The translations under genes were made by a program, and so were the position numbers. Positions 35,801 through 43,321 of a DNA stretch of 64,000 nt are shown here, in pieces. The stretch is from Bacillota bacterium (GTDB taxonomy: Bacteria; Bacillota; Clostridia; Lachnospirales; Lachnospiraceae), in assembly GCA_023435645.1 (NCBI GenBank), contig JAEYRK010000079.1, positions 21,167 to 85,166 on the forward strand. The letters are read 5' to 3'. The notes under the pieces are model-generated. The model saw only the letters and a program-made list of their open reading frames with translations, did no database searches and was not told the origin of the DNA. How positions within the stretch are numbered: position 1 is the first letter of the stretch; every line of letters starts with the position of its first letter.

Positions 35801-36424
35801 ATGAAGAAGGTCGGCATTATGGGCGGTACCTTTAATCCGGTTCATAACGGCCATTTATTTCTGGCCGAATATGCATTTGAAGAAATCGGTCTTGATACGA
35901 TTCTCTTTATGCCTTCCAAGGAACCGCCGCACAAAAACAGTCTTGCGGTTGCCTCAGGTGAGGACCGATGTCATATGACTGCATTGGCTATTCGGGACAA
36001 CCCGCATTTCGAGCTCTCCACACTGGAATTTGATCGTGAGGGTAAGACTTATACCGCGGATACACTAACAGAGCTTACCTTACAGAATCCGGATACGGAG
36101 TACTATTTCATCATAGGGGCAGATTCTCTGCTGCAGCTAAAGGAATGGAAGACCCCACAGGTCATTTTTGATTTGTGTACAATGATTGTAGCGGGTCGGA
36201 ACCATTTACCCAAAAAACGGATGGAGCAGCAGATAAACAGACTAAATGAGGAATATGGTGCCACGATCATGTTGATGGATATGCCTACCATCGATATCTC
36301 TTCAGCGGGAATCAGGGAACGGATTGCAACAGGAAAATCCATCAGGTATTATGTACCGGACCTGGTTCAAACCTATATCGAAACGCATGGTTTGTATGGA
36401 CATCCCATAAATCCAGGCAAATAA
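35801..36424 (+). CDS. nadD: nicotinate-nucleotide adenylyltransferase
   Basis: 207 residues. Transfers AMP to nicotinate mononucleotide in NAD synthesis. The nucleotidyltransferase motif GGTFNPVHNGHL is at the start, FIIGADSLLQLKEWKTP in the centre and the ISSAGIRERIATGKSIRYYV signature at the end. ATG 35801 is preceded by AAAGGTAGGAT; the frame is open further upstream. It is next to yqeK as usual. Confidence 0.96.
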   Translation: MKKVGIMGGTFNPVHNGHLFLAEYAFEEIGLDTILFMPSKEPPHKNSLAVASGEDRCHMTALAIRDNPHFELSTLEFDREGKTYTADTLTELTLQNPDTEYYFIIGADSLLQLKEWKTPQVIFDLCTMIVAGRNHLPKKRMEQQINRLNEEYGATIMLMDMPTIDISSAGIRERIATGKSIRYYVPDLVQTYIETHGLYGHPINPGK

Positions 36425-36513
36425 GCGGATATCGGAGCTCTTTTCCGTGTAATCGTGAAAGGAAGCATACAGACATAAGGATATGACTAAACTAATATAA
36501 AGAAGGTAATTAC

Positions 36514-37089
36514 ATGGAATTGCAGCAATTTAGGGACAGCATAAAGTCCATGATGGGAGAATACAGATACAGGCATTCCCTGGGTACGGAAGCAGTGGCC
36601 TGTGATTTGGCCCTGATCCATGGCTATGACACGCGGAAGGCAAGTATCGCAGGAATTCTGCATGATTGTGCCAAGGACCTATCTGACGAAGCTTTAATCA
36701 AGGAATGTATCCGCTATCACCTACCAATCAGCGAGTATGAGAGACAGAGTGTCTTTCTGCTGCATGCCAAGGTGAGCTCAGCTTATGCGGAGGATCTATT
36801 CGAAATTAAGGATGAGGACATCTTAAGCTCTATTCGTTATCATACCACCGGTAGACCCGGTATGTCCTTACTAGAGAAAATCATTTTTATCTCAGATTAT
36901 ATTGAACCTAATCGGAAGCAAATTGAGGATATCGACAGAATCCGTTGGGAGGCTTATAATCATTTGGATCGGGCGGTTATCTTAACTTTGGATCATACCT
37001 TAAAATATCTGGAGAGCACCGGATCAGTGATAGATCCCTTGACCAGGGAAGCTTATGAATACTATAATGCATTATATAAGGAAGATTAA
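36514..37089 (+). CDS. yqeK: HD-domain Ap4A hydrolase YqeK
   Basis: 191 residues of the HD phosphohydrolase family; YqeK members split diadenosine tetraphosphate symmetrically to ADP. Metal ligands are visible in YRHSLGTEAVACDLA, GILHDCAKDL, LLHAKVSSAYAEDLF and ISDYIEPNRK. Coupled with nadD and rsfS in the standard Firmicutes order. Confidence 0.93.
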   Translation: MELQQFRDSIKSMMGEYRYRHSLGTEAVACDLALIHGYDTRKASIAGILHDCAKDLSDEALIKECIRYHLPISEYERQSVFLLHAKVSSAYAEDLFEIKDEDILSSIRYHTTGRPGMSLLEKIIFISDYIEPNRKQIEDIDRIRWEAYNHLDRAVILTLDHTLKYLESTGSVIDPLTREAYEYYNALYKED

Positions 37090-37122
37090 CAGGTCGCAAT
37101 GCGGCGTAAGGAGGTAATAGAT

Positions 37123-37482
37123 ATGGAGAATGCGAAGGAAATGGCGAAGCTGGTCTTCGAAGCTCTGGAGGAGAAAAAGGGTGAGGATATTCAGGTAATT
37201 GAAATCAAGGATATTTCTATTATTGCTGATTATTTTATTATTGCCAACGGAACGAATGCTCCTCAGGTTGATGCCCTAGTTTCCAATGTAAAGGATGTTC
37301 TCGGCAGGAAGGGCTACGAGCCTAAGAGGATCGAAGGAATACGGTCCGCAAGCTGGATTCTGCTAGATTACGGCGATGTGGTCGTTCATGTATTTTCTAA
37401 GGAGGATCGCTTGTTCTACAATCTGGAGCGAATCTGGAGGGATGGTAAAACGATCAGTAAGGAACAGCTGGGACTGGAATAG
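37123..37482 (+). CDS. rsfS: ribosome silencing factor RsfS
   Basis: 119 residues of the RsfS/Iojap family, which binds L14 and blocks subunit joining in starvation. ISIIADYFIIANGTNAPQV and SASWILLDYGDVVVHVF are diagnostic. ATG 37123 has TAAGGAGGTAATAG upstream. Last gene of the obg cluster. Confidence 0.96.
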   Translation: MENAKEMAKLVFEALEEKKGEDIQVIEIKDISIIADYFIIANGTNAPQVDALVSNVKDVLGRKGYEPKRIEGIRSASWILLDYGDVVVHVFSKEDRLFYNLERIWRDGKTISKEQLGLE

Positions 37483-37560
37483 GGAGACCTTACTTCATGA
37501 TGAACAGCACCCGGAGGATAGCTTTTCTTGTATCAGCATAAAGATATTAGAATTTCTAAA

Positions 37561-37578
37561 GAATCGGCCGGCCGATTC
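37561..37578. other. perfect 18-bp palindrome without loop
   Basis: GAATCGGCC directly joined to GGCCGATTC between rsfS and its terminator. It is the most GC-rich dyad in the region and has no loop, so it is more likely a protein site than an RNA hairpin. Confidence 0.6.
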
Positions 37579-37594
37579 AAATTACTATAAAAAT

Positions 37595-37640
37595 GGCAGA
37601 TGAAGGGATGAATGAGATATCCCGGCATCTGCCTTATTTT
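37595..37640 (+). terminator. terminator after rsfS
   Basis: GGCAGATG and CATCTGCC with a 23-nt loop, followed by TTATTTT. Confidence 0.75.
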
Positions 37641-37771
37641 AATCTGTTATTTTACCATTGAGGTGATAAATTTCAAACCCATTGGAGGATAGCCCTTATA
37701 GGGGAACCTAGGATCAATTGCTCGATACATAGGATGAAATAATTGTTAGTGCAAAATACGGAATAACTCAA

Positions 37772-38389
37772 CTATGAAAAAATACGGAATAGTCCGATTA
37801 CCTTACCAAGAATCTGCAGCTCCGGAACGATGATCGGCTCCATGGAATCATTCTCCGGCTGTAGGCGATAGTAGCCATTCTCCTTATAGAAGGTCTTCAC
37901 TGTAACCTCGTCGTCCATCATCGCAACCACATAATCACCGTTCTTTGCATGGGATTGTCTCTGAACCAGGATCTTGTCACCGTTGAAGATTCCGGCATTA
38001 ATCATACTGTCTCCCTTCACCATCAGCATAAAGGTCTCTTCATTCGGCATATATTCCGACGGAATAGGGAAGTAGCTGTCAATGTTCTGTACAGCCAGAA
38101 TCGGTTGTCCTGCTGTAATCGTTCCTACGATCGGCACATTTACCAGATCTCGTCTGGTCAGATTAAATTCGTCATCGATAATCTCTATTGCCCTGGGCTT
38201 TGAGGGATCTCTGCGGATATAACCGTTCTTCTCAAGAGTCTCCAGATGGGAGTGGACAGAGGAAGTGGACTTTAATTTGACTGCTTCACAGATCTCGCGT
38301 ACTGCCGGTGGATATCCTTTATTTATAATCTGAGATTTTAAATACTCTAGTATTTCCTTCTGCTTATTACTTATCCTTCCATATCCCAT
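37772..38389 (-). CDS. lexA: SOS repressor LexA
   Basis: 205 residues. The N-terminal winged helix (ISNKQKEILEYLKSQI, STSSVHSHLETLEKNGYI) binds SOS boxes; the C-terminal S24 protease has the self-cleavage bond Ala93-Gly94 (ITAGQPI), nucleophile Ser128 (KGDSMI) and Lys165 (EVTVKTF). ATG 38389 follows GGAGGCTGATCGT; the frame opens 21 bases earlier. It is divergent from the LysM gene across SOS boxes, so it probably represses itself and that gene. Confidence 0.98.
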   Translation of the reverse strand: MGYGRISNKQKEILEYLKSQIINKGYPPAVREICEAVKLKSTSSVHSHLETLEKNGYIRRDPSKPRAIEIIDDEFNLTRRDLVNVPIVGTITAGQPILAVQNIDSYFPIPSEYMPNEETFMLMVKGDSMINAGIFNGDKILVQRQSHAKNGDYVVAMMDDEVTVKTFYKENGYYRLQPENDSMEPIIVPELQILGKVIGLFRIFS

Positions 38390-38534
38390 ACGATCAGCCT
38401 CCATTATCATATTCTTAATCAGATGTATTCTGAAATATACTTTTGTATCAGTTTACCAGTTGAGAAGATTATAACATACCTGTCACAGAAATGCAAAACT
38501 AATGTTCTGAAAAACGAAAAAATGTTTGTAAAAA

Positions 38535-38624
38535 GAAACGAATGTTCGAATATTTTTGTTGACAAACTGAAAAGTATCTAATATAATGGAGGTAAGGTAA
38601 ACATATGTTCGTACCATATGTTCG
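38535..38624. promoter_or_regulatory. three LexA-box-like sites in the lexA / LysM intergenic region
   Basis: Against the Gram-positive consensus CGAACATATGTTCG: site A GAAACGAATGTTCG (38535-38548, 10 of 14), site B TAAACATATGTTCG (38598-38611, 12 of 14) and site C GTACCATATGTTCG (38611-38624, 11 of 14). Site A abuts the -35 of the rightward promoter. B and C share one base and lie just after the -10, where bound repressor would block transcription. Confidence 0.8.
38559..38587 (+). promoter_or_regulatory. consensus promoter of the YneA-like gene
   Basis: TTGACA, exactly 17 bases, TATAAT. Transcription would start near 38594, inside the SOS-box cluster, leaving a leader of about 250 nt before ATG 38846. 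Confidence 0.85.
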
Positions 38625-38845
38625 GTTCATGAAATTGAGAGAGATGATTGGAAGACACATACATGGAAAAAGTTTTAAGAAATTTTCTATAGCGGACATT
38701 GGATGACCCTGACCCATACTATAATGATACCAGTACATGACGTAACGATCCTACAGTCCTAATGAGGCTGACCGAAAGGAATATGAGATAAGTTATGCTG
38801 TTTAGGATGGTTATAAGATGATTGATGATTTGGGAGGAAAGCTGT

Positions 38846-39193
38846 ATGAACAGAACGATGAGATATACAGACAAGGGTAGAAGTAACCTTTATAAGATAA
38901 GAATTGGGCTGATTGGAGGCCTGCTTCTAATTCTGCTTATCTTATTTTCCATGTTCTTTTTTACGAAGACGGTTACAGCCAAGGGAAGTCATGATAGAGT
39001 CAAGCTCGTAGCCAGTGTTGAGATTAAAAAGGGTGATACCCTATGGAGTATCGCAAACAGATACATGTCGGAGGAATATAAGGACCTTGATGAATATGTG
39101 GAGGAAATAATGGACAGTAACGGCCTATCCTCTGATAGGATCCATGCAGGTAACTACATCATTGTTCCCTATTATGCTGATACATTAAATTAG
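38846..39193 (+). CDS. yneA: YneA-like SOS-induced LysM protein (cell-division suppressor)
   Basis: 115 residues: a basic cytoplasmic start, one membrane helix (IGLIGGLLLILLILFSMFFF) and a C-terminal LysM domain (IKKGDTLWSIANRYMSEEY, then HAGNYIIVPYY). The arrangement (single-pass LysM protein divergent from lexA with SOS boxes) is that of Bacillus YneA, which delays division during DNA damage. Identity rests on context more than sequence. ATG 38846 follows GGGAGGAAAG. Confidence 0.8.
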   Translation: MNRTMRYTDKGRSNLYKIRIGLIGGLLLILLILFSMFFFTKTVTAKGSHDRVKLVASVEIKKGDTLWSIANRYMSEEYKDLDEYVEEIMDSNGLSSDRIHAGNYIIVPYYADTLN

Positions 39194-39226
39194 CTCGCTA
39201 CTCCCTTTTTTTAATAGTCGCAGAAT

Positions 39227-39271
39227 GAGAAATAAACCGTATAATATTTAATACGTTTTGTTTCTCTTTTT
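39227..39271 (+). terminator. terminator of the YneA-like gene
   Basis: GAGAAA...CGTAT pairs with ATACG...TTTCTC, followed by TTTTT. Confidence 0.65.
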
Positions 39272-39309
39272 GCGTATTCAGAAGTGTGTATGCAGATTAT
39301 CCTTAATTT

Positions 39310-39465
39310 TTGTGTGAAAGCTAATCCCTTTATTATGAAAGCTAATCCGTTTATTTACTGAATAAGTTGAAACTTATGTTTCTTTGAAAGCTAGTATTCT
39401 TTTTATTTCTGAAAGTTTATACTTTTTTATTCCTGTAAAGTTTATACTTTTTTTATTCCATAATT
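39310..39465. repeat. degenerate GAAAGCTAATCC / GAAAGTTTATAC repeats
   Basis: Copies of GAAAGCTA(A/G)T followed by T-rich tracts recur about five times (for example GAAAGCTAATCCCTTTATT, GAAAGCTAATCCGTTTATT, AAAGTTTATACTTTTTTTAT) with spacing of about 20-55 bases. No coding potential was found. With the terminator it fills the 360-base gap before the aspartokinase gene. Confidence 0.5.
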
Positions 39466-39553
39466 GATTATTCAAACATTTTATAATATAATGATATTTA
39501 AAAAATTCCAATCAATTACGGCACGGATATAAAGTGCAGAAAGAGGAGTACTT

Positions 39554-40873
39554 ATGAATGACATAAAGGTTGTTAAGTTTGGCGGTAGCTCTCTTGCAGA
39601 TGCCAATCAATTTCGGAAGGTAGCGGAAATCGTTCATGCAGATAAAACCAGACGATTTGTTGTTGCCTCCGCACCCGGTAAAAGATATGCCAGTGATACG
39701 AAGATAACTGACATGCTGTATGGATGCTATGATAAGGCAAGTAGGGGCTTGAATTTTGATGATGAATTTCAGGCAATTGAGGATCGGTATAATGACATAA
39801 TCAGAGATCTTAATCTGGATTTATCCCTCGAGGAGGAATTCAAGCATATCAAATATTCCTTTAAGCATAGAGCCGGCCGTGATTATGCAGCCAGCCGTGG
39901 TGAGTACCTCAACAGTATGTTGCTGGCTAAATTCCTTGACTTTCCTTTCCTCGATATGGTTGGATTAATCTGCTTTAATGAAAGCGGAGAATTTGATTTA
40001 GACAAGACGATTTCAAAGCTGGCTCCTAAGCTCAGTGAGCTGGAGCATGCCGTAATACCAGGCTTCTATGGTTCCATGCCGAACGATACGATAAAGACCT
40101 TCTCCAGAGGTGGTTCTGATATTACCGGTTCCATCATAGCCAGAGCTGCTGATGCTCAAATCTATGAGAACTGGACGGATGTCAGCGGCTTCCTGATTTG
40201 TGATCCCAGAATTGTAAAGGATCCGAAGCCAATCACTACCATTACCTACAGGGAGCTCAGAGAGCTGTCCTATATGGGAGCAACCGTACTGCATGAGGAT
40301 TCTATCTTTCCGGTTCGAACGAAGGGAATCCCGATTAATATTAAGAATACCAACCATCCTGAGGATCAGGGTACGATGATTGTATCACAGTCCGTGGAAA
40401 GAAGTGAATTCACGATTACCGGAATAGCCGGCAAGAAGGGCTTCTCTGTCATCAACATAGAGAAGGACATGATGAACAGTACGGTGGGCTTTGGTAGAAA
40501 TGTACTTAGGTCTCTAGAGAAGAATAATATTTGCTTTGAACATATGCCCTCCGGCATCGATACCCTCAGTGTCATAGTCAATACCGAAGCCATCCGTGGC
40601 AAGGAGAGAGCGGTGCTGGATGAAATTATCTCCCGTACTCAGCCCGATCATATTGAGATTGAGGATGATCTGGCGCTGATCGCAGTCGTGGGCCGTGGCA
40701 TGAGAAAGGCAAGAGGTACTGCTGCGAAGATATTCACTGCATTGGCAGATTCTAAGATCAATATTAAGATGATTGATCAGGGCTCCTCTGAGCTAAATAT
40801 CATCATCGGTGTATCAGAAGAGGACTTTGAGGAGGCAACCAGGGCAATCTATAAGATATTCGTTCCGGAATAA
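39554..40873 (+). CDS. aspartate kinase
   Basis: 439 residues; phosphorylates aspartate, first step to lysine, threonine, methionine and diaminopimelate. The kinase motif KVVKFGGSSLADANQF opens the protein, FSRGGSDITGSIIARA and VSGFLICDPRIV follow, and the C-terminal half has two ACT domains (FTITGIAGKKGFSVINIEKD, ALIAVVGRGMR), so feedback inhibition is expected. It is the monofunctional class with a long insert at about residues 70-140. No other biosynthetic genes are adjacent. Confidence 0.96.
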   Translation: MNDIKVVKFGGSSLADANQFRKVAEIVHADKTRRFVVASAPGKRYASDTKITDMLYGCYDKASRGLNFDDEFQAIEDRYNDIIRDLNLDLSLEEEFKHIKYSFKHRAGRDYAASRGEYLNSMLLAKFLDFPFLDMVGLICFNESGEFDLDKTISKLAPKLSELEHAVIPGFYGSMPNDTIKTFSRGGSDITGSIIARAADAQIYENWTDVSGFLICDPRIVKDPKPITTITYRELRELSYMGATVLHEDSIFPVRTKGIPINIKNTNHPEDQGTMIVSQSVERSEFTITGIAGKKGFSVINIEKDMMNSTVGFGRNVLRSLEKNNICFEHMPSGIDTLSVIVNTEAIRGKERAVLDEIISRTQPDHIEIEDDLALIAVVGRGMRKARGTAAKIFTALADSKINIKMIDQGSSELNIIIGVSEEDFEEATRAIYKIFVPE

Positions 40874-40961
40874 ATTTATGAATTAACTTATACAATACAT
40901 CATACATAATTTTGTGTCATAAAAATATTATGTAACATTAGACTGATAACTTAAACCACAG

Positions 40962-41005
40962 ATCCCCTGGAAGGGCAGTTTTAATTCTACCTTATCCAGG
41001 GGAAT
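40962..41005. other. hairpin downstream of aspartokinase
   Basis: ATCCCCTGGA pairs with TCCAGGGGA. No T-tract follows (AATGATATATTC), so termination is uncertain. It is the only structure seen in the 314-base gap 40874-41187. Confidence 0.5.
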
Positions 41006-41187
41006 GATATATTCTGCTATTAATCCTGGGAATATCACAAATGCGTATCATTGTCAATAATCGTCAGATGGCATATGCTTCATAGTACATAAGCTTCTGA
41101 GTATATCAGGTCAGAGCTAATAAGGTCAGCTAGAAGTGCTCTAACCTTCTGTAGTATATCAATCTATCACTGAAAGGAGAAACCCTT

Positions 41188-41373
41188 ATGTCAAAGGACA
41201 GGGAGACTGTGTGTATCCATTATATATCAACAGGGGTCTGTGCGAAAGGCAGGGAAGCCAGCCATAAGGGCTACTGTCAAAAATGTGATAAGTATTATCC
41301 GAGAAGCAAGATGAAGCATATTGATCTCAAGAGGAAGAAGCTTGACAAGCTCAAGAAAAAGGAGTTTGAGTAG
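41188..41373 (+). CDS. small cysteine-rich basic protein
   Basis: 61 residues with Cys9, Cys18, Cys30 and Cys33 (ETVCIHYISTGVCAKG, YCQKCDKYYP), likely a single zinc-binding knuckle, followed by a very basic tail (KRKKLDKLKKKEFE). It could bind nucleic acid. ACTGAAAGGAG lies upstream. I recognise it only as a small clostridial hypothetical; it is 29 bases before the nitroreductase gene and may be co-transcribed. Confidence 0.7.
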   Translation: MSKDRETVCIHYISTGVCAKGREASHKGYCQKCDKYYPRSKMKHIDLKRKKLDKLKKKEFE

Positions 41374-41402
41374 CATTATTATAAACATCTGAAGGAAAAG
41401 AA

Positions 41403-41966
41403 ATGGAAGCATTGGAGGCAATCTTTAAAAGAAGAAGTATTCGTAATTATCAGGATAGAGCAGTGGATCAGGAAACCCTGATCACTCTATTAAAAGCAGC
41501 AACCGCTGCTCCTAGCGCAGCGAATTGCCAGCCTTGGGAATTTATCGTGATCACTGAGCAGGAGAAGCTGTCAGAACTGAAGAATCAGCTGATGTTTGGC
41601 AGGTATAATGCTCCTGCGGCCATCGTTGTATGCGGTAATATGAAGTTAGCCTTCAAAGGGGTAACGCAGGAAATGTGGGTACAGGACTGCAGTGCTGCCC
41701 TGGAAAATATTCTGATCGCTGCAACCAGCCTGAGCCTGGGAACTGTCTGGATTGGAGTATATACCAATCCAGGAGTAGAAAGACAGGTGAAGTCAACACT
41801 GAATATGCCGGAGTATGTCATACCCCTTGGTGTTGTTTATGTGGGTTATCCTGCAGAAGAGAAGGAAGCAAGAAGCCGCTATAATGAAAAGAGGGTATAC
41901 TGGCAGGAATACGAACCAAAGCGTAAGCATAGAACGAAGGATAAACCGGTCATTGGGCATTATTAG
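41403..41966 (+). CDS. nitroreductase-family flavoprotein
   Basis: 187 residues, FMN-dependent NAD(P)H oxidoreductase fold. FKRRSIRNYQDRAVDQETL holds the phosphate-binding Arg/Ser segment, APSAANCQPWEF the flavin loop and GTVWIGVYTNPG the C-terminal flavin contact. The basic tail KRKHRTKDKPVIGHY is unusual. Its natural substrate is unknown. The IS at 41999 lies 33 bases after its stop. Confidence 0.92.
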   Translation: MEALEAIFKRRSIRNYQDRAVDQETLITLLKAATAAPSAANCQPWEFIVITEQEKLSELKNQLMFGRYNAPAAIVVCGNMKLAFKGVTQEMWVQDCSAALENILIAATSLSLGTVWIGVYTNPGVERQVKSTLNMPEYVIPLGVVYVGYPAEEKEARSRYNEKRVYWQEYEPKRKHRTKDKPVIGHY

Positions 41967-41998
41967 TGCCCATATGCTTATTTGCCCTGATCTACTTA

Positions 41999-43014
41999 TG
42001 TAGGGTTGTCAAACATATGTTACACCATGCTTAACAAAATCAAATAGTATAGACCTAGGATATTTCCACCCTAGAGGCCTCATAGGGAAGTTATTGTAAT
42101 CCCTTTTGTTGTATATATTTAATTGTTTTGAGAAGTCATCAAATGAGTAAAAGGAGTGTGTAGCATAGAATCGTTCATTATCTTTACGATGACTGCGCTC
42201 TACTTTTCCATTATGACGAGGGGTAAATGGTCGGATTAACGTGTGGCGTATTCTATGACGCATCAGCCTCTCTTCGAAGAGTGTGGGGGTTTTTTTGTTA
42301 GCCCCATGGCTGAATTGTTTGGTAAACTCAAACCCATTATACGTCTGAACGCATTCAATGGGCATCGGAAAGTTTTTAATCAAATGCTCAAGAAATAATG
42401 CGGATGAATATGTACTATGTTCCTGAAAAGCCTCTACATAGCGCCAACGGGAGTATTCATCAATCGCGGTATACTGGTAAAACTTTTGACCAACAACCTC
42501 ATTTACGAGGCAGACACCCGGGACATATTTTACATCTATCTGGATACGTTGACCGGGATACTGCATCTGTTCATAAGGCTTAGCAACATACTTGGGGTTC
42601 GGAGGCTTAACAGCCATCAGTTTCCTCTTGCATAGGAAACGGTATAGTCCCGGTATAGTACGCGAATAACCCCGCTGCATGAGCTTTACCCAGAAAACAA
42701 CCAAACCGGCATCAGGATAACGTCTACGCAGGTTGTTGATCAGCTTTATTTCCTCATCAGTATGCTGAGCTGGATGATGGTGTGGTCTTCTGGAACGGTC
42801 GCAGAGTGACTCGATTGTGCCATCATATCGGCGTCTCCAACGATAAATATACTGTCGATTGGTTTTGTATTTAACCGCCGCTTTAGAAACGCCATATTTA
42901 TCAGAGTGCTGACTTGAAAAAGTAAATTCCGGTGCAGTACTAAAAGAGGAGTGGAATTAAACTTTTCAATTTTCATAAATCATAATTTTTATTGTATGAG
43001 GTTGACAACAAACC
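41999..43014 (-). mobile_element. inactive insertion sequence (IS481/IS3-like DDE type)
   Basis: A roughly 1-kb element with one transposase. Its left end TGTAGGGTTGTCAAAC (41999-42014) contains the transposase stop. The right end, read inward, gives TTTGTTGTCAACC; both share GTTGTCAA. An 8-bp direct repeat CTTATGTA occurs at 41994-42001 and 43019-43026, but it is not symmetrically placed with respect to the proposed ends, so the exact boundaries remain open. It separates the core genome from the resistance genes. Confidence 0.65.
42009..42976 (-). pseudogene. DDE transposase, frameshifted and catalytically dead
   Basis: The minus-strand frame reads SSQHSDKYGVSKAAVKYKTN, RQYIYRWRRRYDG, an HTH region, then the integrase core: first Asp in RIQIDVKYVPG, the expected second Asp replaced by Tyr in VQTYNGFEF (codon TAT at 42339-42341), and Glu in HNGKVERSHRKDNERF. 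Upstream of about 42945 the frame hits a stop, while the start ATG 42976 (MKIEKFNST) is in another frame, so a frameshift separates start and body. Two independent lesions indicate a dead gene. Confidence 0.85.
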
Positions 43015-43030
43015 ATTTCTTATGTATAAT
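43002..43030 (+). promoter_or_regulatory. consensus promoter of the resistance operon, at the IS end
   Basis: TTGACA, exactly 17 bases, TATAAT. The -35 lies in the sequence shared with the IS terminus. It drives the leader peptide at 43065. Confidence 0.8.
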
Positions 43031-43064
43031 TTTATTAAATTTAGAGAAAAAGGAGTAATCACTT

Positions 43065-43094
43065 ATGTGGCATAGCGTTCGCATCTGGAGATAA
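43065..43094 (+). CDS. nine-residue regulatory leader peptide MWHSVRIWR
   Basis: ATG TGG CAT AGC GTT CGC ATC TGG AGA TAA, preceded by AAAGGAG at good spacing and 35 bases after a consensus -10. The peptide is short, basic and contains Ser-Val-Arg-Ile-Trp-Arg, reminiscent of macrolide-sensing leaders such as ErmDL (which has an Arg-Leu-Arg motif). Its ribosome-binding site and coding sequence are complementary to downstream segments (TAATCACTT 43056-43064 with 43172-43180; GGCATAGC 43069-43076 with 43199-43206). Ribosome stalling would change that folding. Confidence 0.7.
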   Translation: MWHSVRIWR

Positions 43095-43113
43095 TAGGCA
43101 ATAAAAAGCAGTT

Positions 43114-43136
43114 CCCATTTTGGTTTGGGCTTTTTT
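43114..43136 (+). terminator. weak first attenuator hairpin
   Basis: CCCA and TGGG with an 8-nt loop followed by CTTTTTT; the flanking TAGGCA / TGCCTA can extend the structure. Lies 20 bases after the leader peptide. Confidence 0.45.
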
Positions 43137-43239
43137 GACGTGCCTATTTTGCGAATGTATGCACAACTAACAAGTGATTATAAGACATAGTTTATATAGC
43201 TATGCCTTGAATTTGTTGTGTTATTACTCGTACTATATA

Positions 43240-43279
43240 TGCAGGTCAATGCTCATATTGAGATTGACCTGCATTTTTT
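43240..43279 (+). terminator. strong attenuator terminator before the efflux gene
   Basis: TGCAGGTCAAT pairs with ATTGACCTGCA, then TTTTTT. It lies between the leader peptide and the start of the efflux gene, so full-length mRNA needs read-through. Confidence 0.85.
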
Positions 43280-43321
43280 ATTGCCTTTTTTGTTCAATAA
43301 AAAATGTAGGAGATAATAACT

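Noticed and set aside
42746..42976. A separate 76-codon gene on the minus strand starting MKIEKFNST
   Set aside because: It is the N-terminal part of the transposase followed by out-of-frame translation of the HTH region; better explained by a frameshift.
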